From: Phorcus lineatus | Lineage: Eukaryota > Mollusca > Gastropoda > Trochida > Trochidae | DNA length: 64,000 nt | Direction of reading: 5' to 3' | NCBI GenBank assembly: GCA_921293015.1 | Contig: OV121085.1 | Location: 11,557,731 to 11,621,730 of the forward strand | Shown here: positions 12,402 through 24,930 of the stretch, in pieces | Layout of the letters: each line of letters opens with the position of its first letter | How positions within the stretch are numbered: position 1 is the stretch's first letter | Translations under genes and position numbers: made by a program | The notes under the pieces: model-generated | Told to the model about the DNA's origin: nothing | Databases searched by the model: none | The model's input: the letters and a program-made list of their open reading frames with translations, nothing else

Positions 12402-13673
12402 TATTATATGGTTTTTTTTGTATTCTGAAAACTCCCTCAAGCCTAGCAGAGTTATGTCCCTTGAACTAACCTGAATCCCAGATCAAAGCCGGTTATATAT
12501 AAGAAAAAAACAACCAGCACTTTGATTGATGACATGTTATAAATTTTAATTACAATTTCATCGAAAATGTATAACATTCATTTAATTCTAAAACTATTCA
12601 AAGACAGGGTCTTGCTCTTGAAGTCTTGGTCTTTAAATTTGAATCAATGTAAATGCACGGTATACGAGACTGTCTTGACATTGCAAATACTCCAAAGTGT
12701 TGGCCCAGAATAATAATGAAGTGAAAATAATTCGCATCAGTATGACTTTTGAAGGAGTTAGATCCTTTTGTTTCTAAAGAAAAACATGACTTTAAAATAG
12801 TTTAGATGTATGTATTATGATCATTTAACAACAGACTGTGGTTACCCTGACAACCAGTCTTGAACAATAGAGACATGTTCATGGATAAACAACTTCTTTA
12901 TTCCGTAAAAAGCCGTGTACCGATAAAGAATTAAGGTCATTGTCGAGTTCATGTTTCAGTTTTTTTAATGAAATGCGTTTCGACAATGAAAGTTACTATG
13001 GTTATGTAACATAGGCAATTTTAGCCAAGATGAAACTGCTAGTTTTGTATCGTGCTAGATGTTGCTTTGCTTTTAGTCTCTCAAAATTAGATGAACGATG
13101 GCGTGAAAAGACAGATAAAATACTCAACGTAGTTACACTTACTGATCTTGGGCATTAGATCATTTATATGGTACAACCATAAGTTTGGGAGACATCGATA
13201 CGGCGTATTGATAGTACCATGATATATCGATGGCCTCTTAGTTTGTGAGTTCTGAAGATCAAGGGTGGTTTGGGATTTTTTTGTGGGTGTCACAAGTTAT
13301 AATTTAGTTAGGTTAACTGAGTTCCCAACTCTGCACTTTCTCTTGAGACTTTTCCTATGAGAAATACGACTCTCAATATTTACTATTCTATGAACTCTTT
13401 TGGTTTGGGCTGTTACAGATATAGCACAGCTATGTCATATATCATGCGGAAGCAGGTCCTCACAAAAAGGAAAACATATTAGGGTTTTCAGAGCATACTT
13501 TGGCGTACTTTGTTCCTTCTAATTCGGTATGACGTCCTTTTTAAAAAGGGAGATAACTCTTGATCACTGAAAGGGAATTTCCGCATTTTAGCAATGAGTC
13601 GTGTTTGGATCCAGCAAATCGTAAAAGGCTAAATGAGTATTTAATCTTGAGCTGATCACGAGTTCCCCTGGAT
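12402..13673. other. Intergenic, nothing recognised
   Basis: AT-rich sequence between LYRM2 and the convergent astacin gene. Open frames are short and look random. Sequence just upstream of the following hairpin could be part of the astacin 3' UTR. Confidence 0.4.
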
Positions 13674-13764
13674 GTTCCACTCACGGGTCCCGCTAACAGA
13701 GTCCCCTATGTATAGACTATTGACTATACATAGGAGACTCTGTAAGCGGGGCCCGTGGTTCCAC
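13674..13764. repeat. Strong 41-bp-arm hairpin (foldback)
   Basis: Arms 13674-13715 and 13724-13764 are near-perfect reverse complements: 'cagagtcccctatgtatag' pairs with 'ctatacataggagactctg', flanked by matching GTTCCAC/GTGGTTCCAC ends, with a loop of about 8 bases. Only a few mismatches lie along the stem. It is located beyond the astacin stop codon. It may be a foldback MITE, or could fold in RNA if transcribed. Confidence 0.85.
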
Positions 13765-14265
13765 TTAGTATTACCTATCGTCTGCTACGTCCTTGTACTT
13801 CACCTTTTCACTCACTTTCACAAAATACTAAATGACTCCAAGCGGCTTTGCCGACACAATGAACTAACGATACAAAGTTCTGAAGATTACTGCAACCGTC
13901 TTCAAACAATCGCACAACTGAAGTCACAATTTGTGACATTATGGAACTTAAATAAGATTCACATTGCAAGTGAATTGTCGATGATGAAGGCTCGACGGTA
14001 CAGGTATGGCATGGTTCAATAGTACCTGGTCATTTGGCAGGCCATCCTTCAGGACTAGGGCTCCGCCATCAGTCCTTTCTGTAAAACTCACGTTCCCGTT
14101 ACAATTTGATCAAACTGATCGCCCATACCAAATGTTTTCTTGCTAAAGTGGCCGTTCAACCTATCTCCTCAGTAAGTATTTCCTGAGATTATGCACATGG
14201 TATACTGAAGTGGTAATGCTGAGGTGAAATGGCAGAAGAACGCTAAAGAGAACGGCCCTTCTTAA

Positions 14266-14813
14266 TTACCCGGTATTCCGATTGATTCTTCTATTATTTC
14301 TGTTCACTTTGTTACGCTTTGCCGACGGAGAAATTTTTGAATTTTGCCTAGCTGATGGAGATCTTCTTGAGCTTCCCCTCTGAGGAGACTTTGGTTTATG
14401 TTTGGGTTTTGGTTTTGGTAGAGTTCTCCTTTGTGTTGGTCGTCCTGTTGGTCTCTTTCGTTTAGAACCTGACCTTGACCTTTGACGAATACCTGGTTTC
14501 CGATTCCGCTTTGGATTGACTTCATTTTTACTTTTCTTTTTGGAACATGTGGTAATATCACAGTACTGCCATTCCTTGTTTGCTTTTGTTGTAAAACACC
14601 AGGGCTTCTTCTTTCGTCGCCCACTTGGGTTTCTGCAGTAGTTGTGATCCCCCAAACCGTCGCTATCTTCTCTATTCCCGGATGCTCTTGGTTTCAACTT
14701 GTGGCTATGGGGATATTGTTCTGACCACTTCTGACACGTCACACCGTCCAGCGTATGGTCAAGCTTTCCGCGGTAGTCTCGGCCATCCTTAAAACGACCC
14801 TTGACACATTTCC
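14266..14813 (-). CDS. Terminal exon of the astacin gene: kringle domain plus basic tail
   Basis: The acceptor is 'ttatctctttcag' (minus strand). The exon supplies residues 457-638. The kringle (459-546) has cysteines at 459, 483, 516, 529, 541 and 546, the usual six with 1-6, 2-4 and 3-5 pairing expected from the family. The 92-residue tail has almost no acidic residues and contains runs such as KPKPKHKPK and GSKRKRP; it could bind heparan sulfate, nucleic acid or other polyanions (inference). One exon carries the whole kringle, which fits exon shuffling with phase-1 boundaries. Confidence 0.9.
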
Positions 14814-17800
14814 CTGAAAGAGATAAGATAATATTTAAGACCTGTGAATGATTCGGTACCAGGTTAGCTTGGACCACTATCCTAACATATCTAAAAAGGC
14901 TCCAGGTTGATGTTATTAGTCAATCTAGTTTTTCCTTTAGTTTGACTTTAGCGATGTGAGGACTGACCTTACTGTTTAATGAAGTTAAAAGTAACTGTTC
15001 TAGTCTTTTCTAAGGCTTGTTATCTTTCCAACTCCAAGATAGTCGTTAGTTCTAGGAATTGTGTTGCTCCAAAAAAAATCAATCTTGAATAAAGAAAAAG
15101 AGAAAAATAATGAATGTCCTGATATCTAAGATAAATTCTAAATTTATATTTAAATGCAGCCAACTTCGAATCTCGAATTCAGACAATGTACTGTATAGCA
15201 AGTAAAATAGGGAGACAATAATATAGTCTAGCGTGACAATATCGTAATCCTGTCTGTTAATTGTTATGAAAATAACAATATTAGAATTCATATTAAAGAG
15301 CCACTCCGTGATTTTCATAACATAATATTTACCTTTGATTCGAATCTAAATGTCATATGTGGTGATATAAAATCAAAACATCGTAACTTTTCATGTCCAA
15401 AAGACATCTATATGACAAATACCAGTTTTCCATGAAAATATAAAAACAGCCTTGTTAATGCACAGAGGTGTATATATTACGTACAATATACATGGATATT
15501 TATATATTATATAACCTAACAAACACTATCAACTCTTAACTGCCCTGCTTGCTGTTTTAGACGAGCTTCCATAAGTACGTTTGACTATTTCATATTGTCA
15601 CTGTAAAAAAAAAAAAAAGCTTTAAAATGTGTCTTTTTAGTTAGAGTCGATGCTTCGCGATCAAATGACACTATTGATTAAGTTTGGCATATATGTTTCC
15701 AACAACTCACGGAGTGGCTCTTTAAGGTATTTTCTAATGGCTAAACCCGTCTTAAAGTGATACACATAAGACTTGTAAAAATTATTTTTAAAGTCTCTAA
15801 GTTCATATTTCGACACCAAATAATGTTTCTTGCCACTTTTTATAGTGCACGTCGTAAAACACGTCGCTTGTGTATGAAAAGTACACATTAAATCGATTCA
15901 CTAAAGCTTGTAATTGTTTTAAGACATGCATTTCTTAAACTTCACCCAGTCGCTTTCTCTTCATTTTTATGATAATTAAAATACCAAATGTCAATCAGTG
16001 ATAATTGCTCTTTGTAGGTGTACCACTCACTCTTTGATCGCTTCTCACAAATGAACGGATACGCATGTTCCGGAAGCTGCGACCTTGACCCTATCCACAC
16101 GCCTTGCCACTTGAATGTTTTGGTGCTCCGATCTTTGACGAGCGCCATAGATGTGAACGATCCCGGCATGCCTTTGTCCCAGTTTGTATACTTCATCTTT
16201 TTGGGTTTAGATTTATCCCCGATGAACCACATCATGGTGTTATTGATACGCTTACCGCCTGTCCGCCATATGTAAATACTGGGGTACTTTTTATTAACAC
16301 GTCTCTGAAGGAACTTCTCTTCACTCCTGCTTTCTACAGACACTAGGCGTGACTTCTCTTTCTCACAGGCCTTCTGGGCAGCGGGGAACTGACTCCTGGG
16401 TTTGACGTGAAACTTGTAACAGCTAGTCTGGAACTTGGTCCAACCTTTTGGGCAAACTGGAATCAGGAACAAACGGGAGGTGAAAATACGTATCCCGAGT
16501 ATACATCGGAATACCAATTTTCAAAATAATAATAATATAAAGTTATATATTTCGTACACGGAATGTACTCTGTAACACGTCATTCTAGTTTGAAATTTAA
16601 TGCTAACAGAGTCCCTGAAATCTAAGTTTAATCACACTGCCGGCTTTTATTGTTTTATCAATGCCTTGTATTTTCAATCATCCTTAAAACTGTCACAAGG
16701 TCTCTCTGTGAAGAGCGAGTAAGAAACAGAGTACGATGCTGGTTTCCTCTTCGAAAAGTCTTAGACTACTTTCTTTGCATAACATATATATATATCCATT
16801 TCTAAATTCTGGAATGATCCGCATGAAACGTAACACATGGTATAAGAACGTACGGGTTTATACATTGTAAACGCTTTCAACATGGAATTATAAATATGAA
16901 ATTGACTTTATCTCCTATAGTGCTTTGTTGACGGATTTCACTAACCATCAGCAATTGGTGAGAATTGGTGGTTTAAAGAACATTTCAGTGTAGAGAGGAT
17001 ATTATGTTTTGAGTCCATGACGTACTATGTTGTACGATGAGTGCATAAATATTTTTATTTTCCGAGCGACAGTTAGGGATATACTGATATGTTGGCACTA
17101 CAGTCGAAAACAGTGTATGTCATATTCTAAGTAGCAAAATCAAAGAAAATATTCAAAATCAACATCCAGCATAGGCGGATTACCCACACCTGGCGCAATT
17201 GGATTGCAATGTCATAGACGAACTGTGACGTCAAAGCATTGTTTATAACGACATGTCGCAATAGGAAAATGATATTTTGTCCAAAGGGCATCGTATGAAA
17301 AATATGAACTCCCCATATAATTACCATCATAAGTGATAAAGATTATCAAGATCATTAACCAAATTAAAAATACAACACAATTGTAACATTGTCCCTTTAA
17401 GACAAGAAGAAGAATATCTACAAAGATTTGCCATATCTGTAACAACTATCGTGAAGAAACATTTTGCATCCTTGTTATATGCATAATTTCATCAGATGCG
17501 TTCACTTATATGTTGGACCGTGTGGGCAGATGAAAATGGAATAACTTGGAACAGTTCCAGACACGGTGCTATCCGATATCAAGAACTGCTGTGAACTATA
17601 TGTACTTTTAGTAGACTTAGCTTTTTACATAATCTCTACAGGCATGTTGAAAGGTGATAGCTGACGTGATGTCGTGTACTTAGGGACAGAGGGTGTGACG
17701 TAGTGCAATACGTTATGAGATAACCTTGTAAGTTGTTGCAGCTCCGAAAATGTCAGGAGTGGTTTGTGAAATTGAAGGTTAAAAAAACCTTAAAAACAAT

Positions 17801-20800
17801 TCAGTTTAGAACTAGAGATATTTTGCTTTTTATAATTGATATTCACAGATGTGTCATTAAATAGATCACTATTATAGTCACAGACATTGCATTTATCGAT
17901 TAAATATAAATTAAATATTTTTGTCGATTTAAGAGCATGTTTTCTAATCATCAACCACAGTCCATTTGAACTTCTTATCAGAGGAACTGTATACATGGGA
18001 ACAAATAAGAACGAGAGAAAAAAAATTTAAAAAGAAAGTGGAAACAGATTCAAAATTTGGGAAAGGAAGTGACAAATACAACTTGAAATGATTCTCAAAT
18101 GCTGCCTTAAGTAGACTGACAAAGAAAAGACAAATTGATGCAAGAAATGGATAATAAATACGAGACAAAAAAAGGATAATTTAGAAAATACATGATTTGC
18201 AAAGAAACGTCAAATAGTGAACCTCTACTTATATGATCCAAGGTTATACCGGCAAATCAGTATGTATATATCACAAATCCTTTGTTAGAATGAAATACCC
18301 TTCTTCTAATGAGTAGATACCAGATTGGAATGAAACCTCTTTACCAATTCCACCATTCTTCATTTTGTCACGGAACCAAAAAGGGGAGATAACCACTTAC
18401 ATGATAACTTGCTGTCCTCCTTCCTGCCACAGTGGTACATCTCCCTCAGCTGGGCAATGTCAATGGTGCTCAATTCCCTCCTTTGTCCGATCTTCAGGTT
18501 GAGCTTCTTTCCTATTCCAATAATCTGTTGATTTGAAGGTCAAATATCTGCTAAAACTGATACTGAAGGTCATGAAATCGTAATACGAAAATCGATATGA
18601 CATCACTGAAAATTTGTCACATCACATTTTGTGTAAACATGATCTGTATAATCTGTATACACACAAAGAATTTTTTTGATAACGCTATCGTAGTATTTTA
18701 AGGTTTCAGGTGATCTTAATGATTTCGCAGGTAATGTCAAATCTAGTGGTATTCAGGTGCTTAACGACGGTATATATTATCTACTATGCAAATTTATATG
18801 TCAAATTTGAATTTTTGGTGACTGGATATATATGTTGTCAGTTACGCAGTACTGTTCAAAGCAGAAGTATCCGGGTACGAGAGACTCTTCTGTACAATCC
18901 CAGTAGTGGTCGTGTTTTATGTGTTTGATTGCGTTAAGACTCTATTCTATAGGTGATTCATAAAACAGAAAAATAATTTCATAGGAAAACTATGTTTGAA
19001 GGTTTTTAGAAGGATTTGGCTGGTAGAAAGCATATTTGAGTGAGGTTTCACACCTACAAACGTTAGATATGCTCAACTTATGTTTTCTTTCATAGTTGAA
19101 TAATGGGTAATTGTAAATGTTGCGAGAGGGTTTCTATCAAACACTAGAATAATATGAATAGAAATAAAAGTAAAAGACATGAAGCACAAGATTAGTTTTA
19201 AGATACCTTGATAGTTGGTTCCCCCGCTCTTGTGAAGGCATATTTGTTGTAGTGCATTATGCTGGTGTAATCGTACGGGTATCCTCTAGATGTTGTTATT
19301 CTCTTGTTAAGAATCTTGAAGTCTGGGAGGAAGCGGGGAGAAATGTTGTCTTCTAACACCCTGATATACTTCTCTCTATCCGGTCGTGCCTATCAATGTA
19401 TACAATAATGTCTTTTATTTGAGTTGAAGCAGCAGAAGCACTAATTCATAGAAATATTCTCAAATCGATAAATGTTAATTCCAAAACCATTGATTCAAAG
19501 GGTAAAACACCCAATGCTTCAACCTGAATATCCGTGTTCATTGAAGAAAATATCAAGTGCCAACTTAAGGCGGTCATTTTAGTGTAAACATCTTTTAATC
19601 ATTTAAGGTAGGAAAATGGTTTCGCGTAGCTTAATCGAAAATGTTACGTTTTTTTAAATATAAACCGATTGCCATGTAATTGGGGATATATATTCCTTTT
19701 CGTGAGATCCCTTTGTTTACACAAAAATACTGCTTAAAGCATCACGCATTCGTGTGCTTGTTAAGATATATATAATATTAGTTGATCCTTTATTGGAAAA
19801 GACTAAATAAGGTCAGAATTTATATAACTAAGCTGGCCATATTCATACATATATATGCTCCGGATTACCAACACACTTGTATGCATTTTTTCACTTGCAT
19901 ATGTCAACAGTTACTGGCTGAAATTTCTACGTTTCAATAAGAAACCTATGGCTCAAACAAAGAATCTAACCCTTGTGTGCTTAAAGTCTTTCTAACTTAG
20001 GGTGTAGTAATACATACCTGTTCATGCCAGACACCTATAGCATGTGACGTCTCATGGACTGCTGTCCCCACGTTCTCGCACCCCCTCCCTATACTGACCC
20101 TCTGTGACCCCCCTCGTCGTCCCACGTTTGACCAGCATCTGAATATCAATATATATATATCTAGAGAATATCATATAGGTTACTTATTATATTGCAATAT
20201 ATTAACGCGCTGAGCATATTTTACGATCACCAACAGACATTGATATATGATATATTTATATCAGAAGACAGTTGGACAAGCATCTAAATATGAAGATATA
20301 TTCAGATAATATCTTACAGGAATCTGCATTTATTGCATATGAGCATAACAGGAATTGATGTATCCATATAGGAAAATAGTTTCACGCACATTTAGTTTTT
20401 AATAGACATTTCTATCGCCAAACCTAGCCTTTCATTAACTTGGTATTATGATGTCATCAAGGTTCGTGTCTTGCGCTTCACGGCATTATCAAGTTTTAGT
20501 GTTATTGCTTTATAAGCATTCTTTCAGAAATCGTGAACCTGTATTTCAAAATGGTATTAGCGGAACTTACACAACAGGAACTTCTATTTATATTCATAAT
20601 CATAAGTCAATAAAAACTATCAAAATCTATTTCTAGTTTACAAATTATTATATCATGTGTCTTTATAACAAAAACACAGACATATCATATCATTACATAT
20701 TTACTCTACCATCATTTACTGCTAAATAGGTCACGAGACATTTCTGTCCACTCAGCTCTTCACATATATACATGTCTGAGCATGGAAAATATTTAAATTG

Positions 20801-23800
20801 ACACCAGAGGTTTCCAGATGTGCGGTATTGACAACTGTTTCTAATGTCCGTTTGTTTTTCTACGTGGATATTGGTTTCAAATTAAACCCAGGTCATTTTC
20901 TTGCCCATATTGTTCTTCTTCTATGCTTCACTAGAGGTGAAGTAAGCTTTCCAAGTTGTGTAAACTAAACCAAAGTGTAGCATGCGTTAGCATTCATGGT
21001 TGGTGATATAATTCATCGCAGTATTTTCATAGCACATATCGCACTCGGAGACCTCATATACTGTACATATGATTGATTGAGGACATGAACTTGGTATACC
21101 ATACAAAACACGTGTATGAAATATGATAAATTTGAGAAACGAAAAAGCTGTTGGATAACTTTAGTTTACATAACGTGCATTTTGATGTTCAAACTCTGAG
21201 TGGAGTGGTCTACTGAGAACATAAGCAACAACATTATGCTGGGTGGATTGATGTAATTCAATTCACGTCAGGAGGAAATCGAAATAACTTAATATTAACA
21301 CCGATATGCTCAAGAAAGAACGATATCTAGCTGTGCAGTTGTGCCTACCAACAACATCCATATTCTACGCTAATAAAGCGATATAGATAGAGAACTCAAT
21401 TAATTTATTTTCATTCGTTACTATAGAAGATATCAGACCTTGCTCAAAGTTATTCACGATGAAATATCCAACAGATGTCAAGAGTTACATTTAATCATGA
21501 TACAAACTTTGCAATTGTAGCATACCCATTGGGCCGTTCGAGTTTTCATAATCCCTAAGACATATCACATAGTCATGTTCACATCCAACGAATCTGGAAA
21601 TGACCAGTTAACATGTCAAAACCTTAGCTCACGGATACATGACTGCAATAAAGTAGGTTTTGTTCAAGTATTATAGCGATAAGTTCCAGTAAATTAAAGT
21701 TGAACTTCTGTGCATAATCACGAGACTAAGACTACGACTTAGTACAGAAATCAGTTACACTACATCTTCACTCACCCTGGTTCGCTTATATAGTGTATGT
21801 AGTCCTTGTCTGATGGTTTCCTCTTCCGAAACTTGATGCAGGTCTTATCCATTATATGTTGCAAACCACGCAAAATAACTCGTTCAGCAGCTTCACCTTA
21901 AAGTAAAACATTTATTGTTACATAGCATTACATGACACAGCTGTAATATATTTTTTAAGAATATGACCCTTTTCTTCCCTTGATGAACCTTGTCAAAATA
22001 CGTCGTTTGACAGAATTAGCTCTGGAAAAGTTCATCACTGCCATATTGTAATTAAAAGCTCTTTACATTTCGTAATATGCTCTGTTTTCAAGGGGCAGTA
22101 GCACGTTTTTAAGATGATTTAAATAATCTCATCAAAATATTAATGTTACCAATTGCAAGGCAATATTTTATAATCACAGGTTATAAAACGAATTCTTCAT
22201 GTCTATTAAGGTCGTTAATCAATTTTCAAACTTCAAATGATCAAAATGATTTCACACAAAAAAGGCCGCCAGTGGGTTTTGCATTTTACTTGACCTATTT
22301 ATCTTTTTTTGTACGACTACGGATGGCTGAGTTCAGTAAACAGATGTCTGACGTTCTAAAGATTATACATTTGGTATAAACTCATGTCTATTGATGGAAA
22401 CTTGAAATAATTTTTTTTAAAAACGTGCTTTATACTGCCCCATATGAGCATTAGAAAGAATCTCTGATTTTGCTTTAGGTATGAAACAAAAGAAGGAAGG
22501 CTGGTTACAAGAGCAAGGCAGAAACGAAGATGGTTCTATCGGCCTAAGACGAAAAAGGGTTACCTGAATAGAAGATTTCAATTGAAGTTGCGTTACATAC
22601 TTATATCAGCGTCCATCCTATAGGGTATTACACCATCTTTCCAAAGTTTCGTTCTTATTCTCATCGTTGCCCTTTTCCGCCGAGACGACTGGTAGATGTA
22701 CCGCTCATCCTCCTTCCCCAGGACAATGTCTCCCTGGTAGAACGGGGTACCAGCTACAACATGAAACAATTGTAAACCATCAAAATCTTATAACTAGATT
22801 TATAGAAAATCACCAAAAAATGGCCGTCAATGGTTTTTGCTCGATACTAGATTATTCCCTCTACGACTACGGACAATTATTTCAATGAGATGTTAGGATC
22901 CTCTGAACATAAATCCTTTTCCAAAAAACTTGTTTACTGGGGAAATTTTAAACATCTGTGAATTAAATTCTATTCGCGCTAGGGATTCATACTCGTATCG
23001 CTAAATCGTATTAATAAATGAACGCCATGAACAGAACATAAATCATGTTTTACTGTATCAGGCGTTATATTCAGTATATTTGAATAAATCTTGAATTAAT
23101 GCGCTAATTTATTTCTCAATTTCTTTTGTCAAAAAAATTGGATTGTTAAGATAACATATTGTGTTTTGAATAAGAAAAGAAAGATTCAGGTCGTCGGTTA
23201 AGGAACGGACTTAAATAACATATCCATGATCTCTCTTTAAGAAAACCTAAAATAAACAAAATATTTCCAACTCACCTGTTCCCCGGGGTCGGTAACTTTC
23301 CTTTCTGCCTCTTGCACTTGGATCCGAAAATTTGCACAAAGATGGTGGACATATTCCTGAAACAAACGTCGAGTTAAAAAATACGAACGAAGCTAACGCC
23401 ATTTATAGTTTCAACTCTTTTTCAGCAGTACCTGTATGCTGGCATGTTTGCCTGATGTCAGTTATTTAATATCCATCACATGTATAGAAATAAGGTCAGT
23501 GCTCGATTCACCCGGAGAGCAAACACTCCGTCTTATTTTTTGTCCTGAGAATCCTGAACTCAAACCATTAAGGCTTCACTCCAGTTTCAGAGTAATATGA
23601 ACCCGTGTACGAAATTTTGTCTAGAGAATGATAACTTCAAGACGTATGGCGAAACTCCTGAATAGAGCTTATAAGATTTCTCGGAATTATTTTGTCAGAT
23701 CTTAGGGTCGTGGGCTCTAAAATGTTACACTTTCTGAAACTTGATACGTCAGATTTTAAGGACGATTTACTTCTTTGTATTAACGTCACAAAAGGAGGAT

Positions 23801-24830
23801 ATTCTGAACGAACTCCGGAAATATCTTTACAAGGTGTGTCAATTTGTTAAAGCTCTGCTTCTATAATCAAAATATTTACACTTAATGCTTGCAATTACCC
23901 TAGTATTCTGACATATGAAACCGTTCGCCAAAATTAGATCAAGAGGTCACGCATTGCCTGCAGGATGTTTTGCGTAAATACCTCATACACTAGCAATGAA
24001 AAGTCTGTAAACATGTAATTAATTTTTTAGAGTAAATGCGGGTTTAAAAAGCTTGGAATATCTTAAATGACTAGCCTTTCTGCACTTTGATGCTTATTAA
24101 TGTTGGTGGTAATTGGAACACTACTTTCTGAATTGTCCAGTTGCTCATATCGTTTGAAAAGGCAACAAATTCGTCAATGGAAGTTACCATTTATATTAAG
24201 AATTGAACAATTCTAGATATCTTTGAGTTAATAGAGCTCTTTAAGTACAAAATTAAAAACTCAGCACAGTGCGAAAAAAATCAATCTATACACACGATAT
24301 CATATATCATATAAATATCTACCTCAAAACATAAAATATTCTACAAATGTGAAAAAGGGGGAAATAGCGATATGTGCAATAGATAATATTTAAGTCAACA
24401 AACATAGTTTCTCTCCATTCCAATTTATATAAATTATGTGCATTTTTTTAGACTACACAATGTACAGTAGGGAAAAAACTACAAATCTTTTTGTCATCTA
24501 AGTAAGTAAAGGCAGACTACCTTTTTCAGTTTTCTTGTCTGCAAGGCATCAGAGCATTGCACTTGTCATTAGATTTCACTCAGGCTATTACATTTCTTTA
24601 TCAATTGATTGAAGTACAAACTAGACCTGATTCAAATCTCTGGATAAGACTTTCATCAGTACAACCTTACCACTGAAAGGGCCTCTTTTAAAACGATTAC
24701 CTCGTTGACGCAAATAAGGTGCAGTGACCCGAGATAGTAGGAATGTAGCTAGAAGTAGACATAGTGAAATATTAAAACTGAGCTTCAGGGATTCCTCGAC
24801 ATGCTTTTCCCACGGAATGCATTTCCTCAC
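14266..24830 (-). CDS. Secreted astacin metalloprotease with C-type-lectin-like and kringle domains
   Basis: Nine exons on the minus strand: 24830-24671, 23356-23276, 22753-22601, 21896-21776, 20138-20018, 19389-19207, 18524-18401, 16456-16031, 14813-14266. All are GT/AG with matching phases and give 638 residues. Order: hydrophobic signal segment (about residues 18-36); prodomain with FYQGD (85-89, the family's FxGD aspartate switch); furin-type site RRKR (105-108); WKDGVIPY; catalytic zinc motif [13 protein letters not shown] (200-212, HExxHxxGxxHE complete); Met-turn SIMHY (255-259); final catalytic-domain Cys at 305; C-type-lectin-like domain 316-455; kringle 459-546 with six Cys, YCRNP and PWCF; tail 547-638, extremely rich in Lys, Arg, Ser and Pro. 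Astacins are zinc endopeptidases activated by removal of the prodomain. Active-site residues look intact, so a working secreted protease is likely. The lectin and kringle modules probably target it to a substrate or matrix. I do not know this domain order from any named astacin. Confidence 0.93.
15293..15725. mobile_element. MITE with perfect 'AGAGCCACTCCGTGA' termini and TTAA target
   Basis: Lies inside the last intron of the astacin gene, between the lectin and kringle exons. 'TTAAAGAGCCACTCCGTGA' at 15293-15311 is mirrored exactly at 15707-15725. The outer TTAA on each side looks like a target-site duplication, the preference of piggyBac-type elements. It has no coding capacity. The perfect 15-bp inverted repeat suggests a fairly recent insertion. 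Confidence 0.85.
16031..16456 (-). CDS. Astacin gene exon 8: C-type-lectin-like domain
   Basis: A single phase 1-1 exon encoding [15 protein letters not shown] through FICEKR, typical long-form C-type lectin ends. The conserved early Cys of the fold (ACEKEKSRL) and the final Cys (FIC) are present. The EPN or QPD calcium/sugar motif is absent, and the two inner cysteines normally found near the W-D-C region are replaced ([13 protein letters not shown]). Calcium-dependent sugar binding is therefore doubtful; protein or matrix binding is more likely (inference). Confidence 0.88.
21526..21593 (-). other. Candidate frame-shifting (poison) cassette exon in the astacin gene
   Basis: Bounded by a good acceptor ('catttccag') and donor (GGTATGC) on the minus strand, 68 nt. 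It continues the frame from exon 4 without a stop, encoding a short Cys-containing stretch ([16 protein letters not shown]). Because 68 is not a multiple of three, inclusion shifts exon 5 and reaches a TAG at 20091-20089, before the zinc-binding motif. Skipping it gives the intact protease. It could be a regulated poison exon or a chance pseudo-exon. Confidence 0.4.
22092..22441. mobile_element. MITE family B ('GGGGCAGTA'), copy 1
   Basis: Lies in an astacin-gene intron. The left end 'ggggcagtagcacgttttta' is mirrored by 'aaaacgtgctttatactgcc' plus 'cc'. The internal sequence matches a second copy at 62100-62488 ('accaattgcaag', 'cagtagcacgttt') and a fragment at 22797-22895 ('tacgactacgga'). 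It is non-coding. Confidence 0.8.
22797..22895. mobile_element. MITE family B fragment
   Basis: Resembles the interior of the family B copy at 22092-22441: 'aaaaaatggccgtcaatggt' and 'ctctacgactacgga', also found in diverged form near 62260-62310. The ends are missing. It lies in the intron between exons 2 and 3 of the astacin gene. Confidence 0.55.
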
Positions 24831-24905
24831 TTACTACGTAATAGAACAAGATTCGTTGTTTAGGCCAAGTCAAGACCGTCACACCAAGGACCTGTTACTC
24901 GGCCA

Positions 24906-24912
24906 TTTTATA
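24906..24912 (-). promoter_or_regulatory. TATA box of the astacin gene
   Basis: TATAAAA on the minus strand, about 80 bp upstream of the start codon at 24830. It would place transcription start near 24880 and give a 5' UTR of about 50 bases. This supports the first-exon call. A strong donor-like GTAAGTGAG also occurs just before the start codon, so an alternative 5' splice arrangement cannot be excluded. Confidence 0.45.
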
Positions 24913-24930
24913 TTTACTTAATTCTTTATT

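Noticed and set aside
13672-14022. 116-codon plus-strand open frame
   Set aside because: Its first part is simply the hairpin at 13674-13764 read as protein; no domain and no supporting signals.
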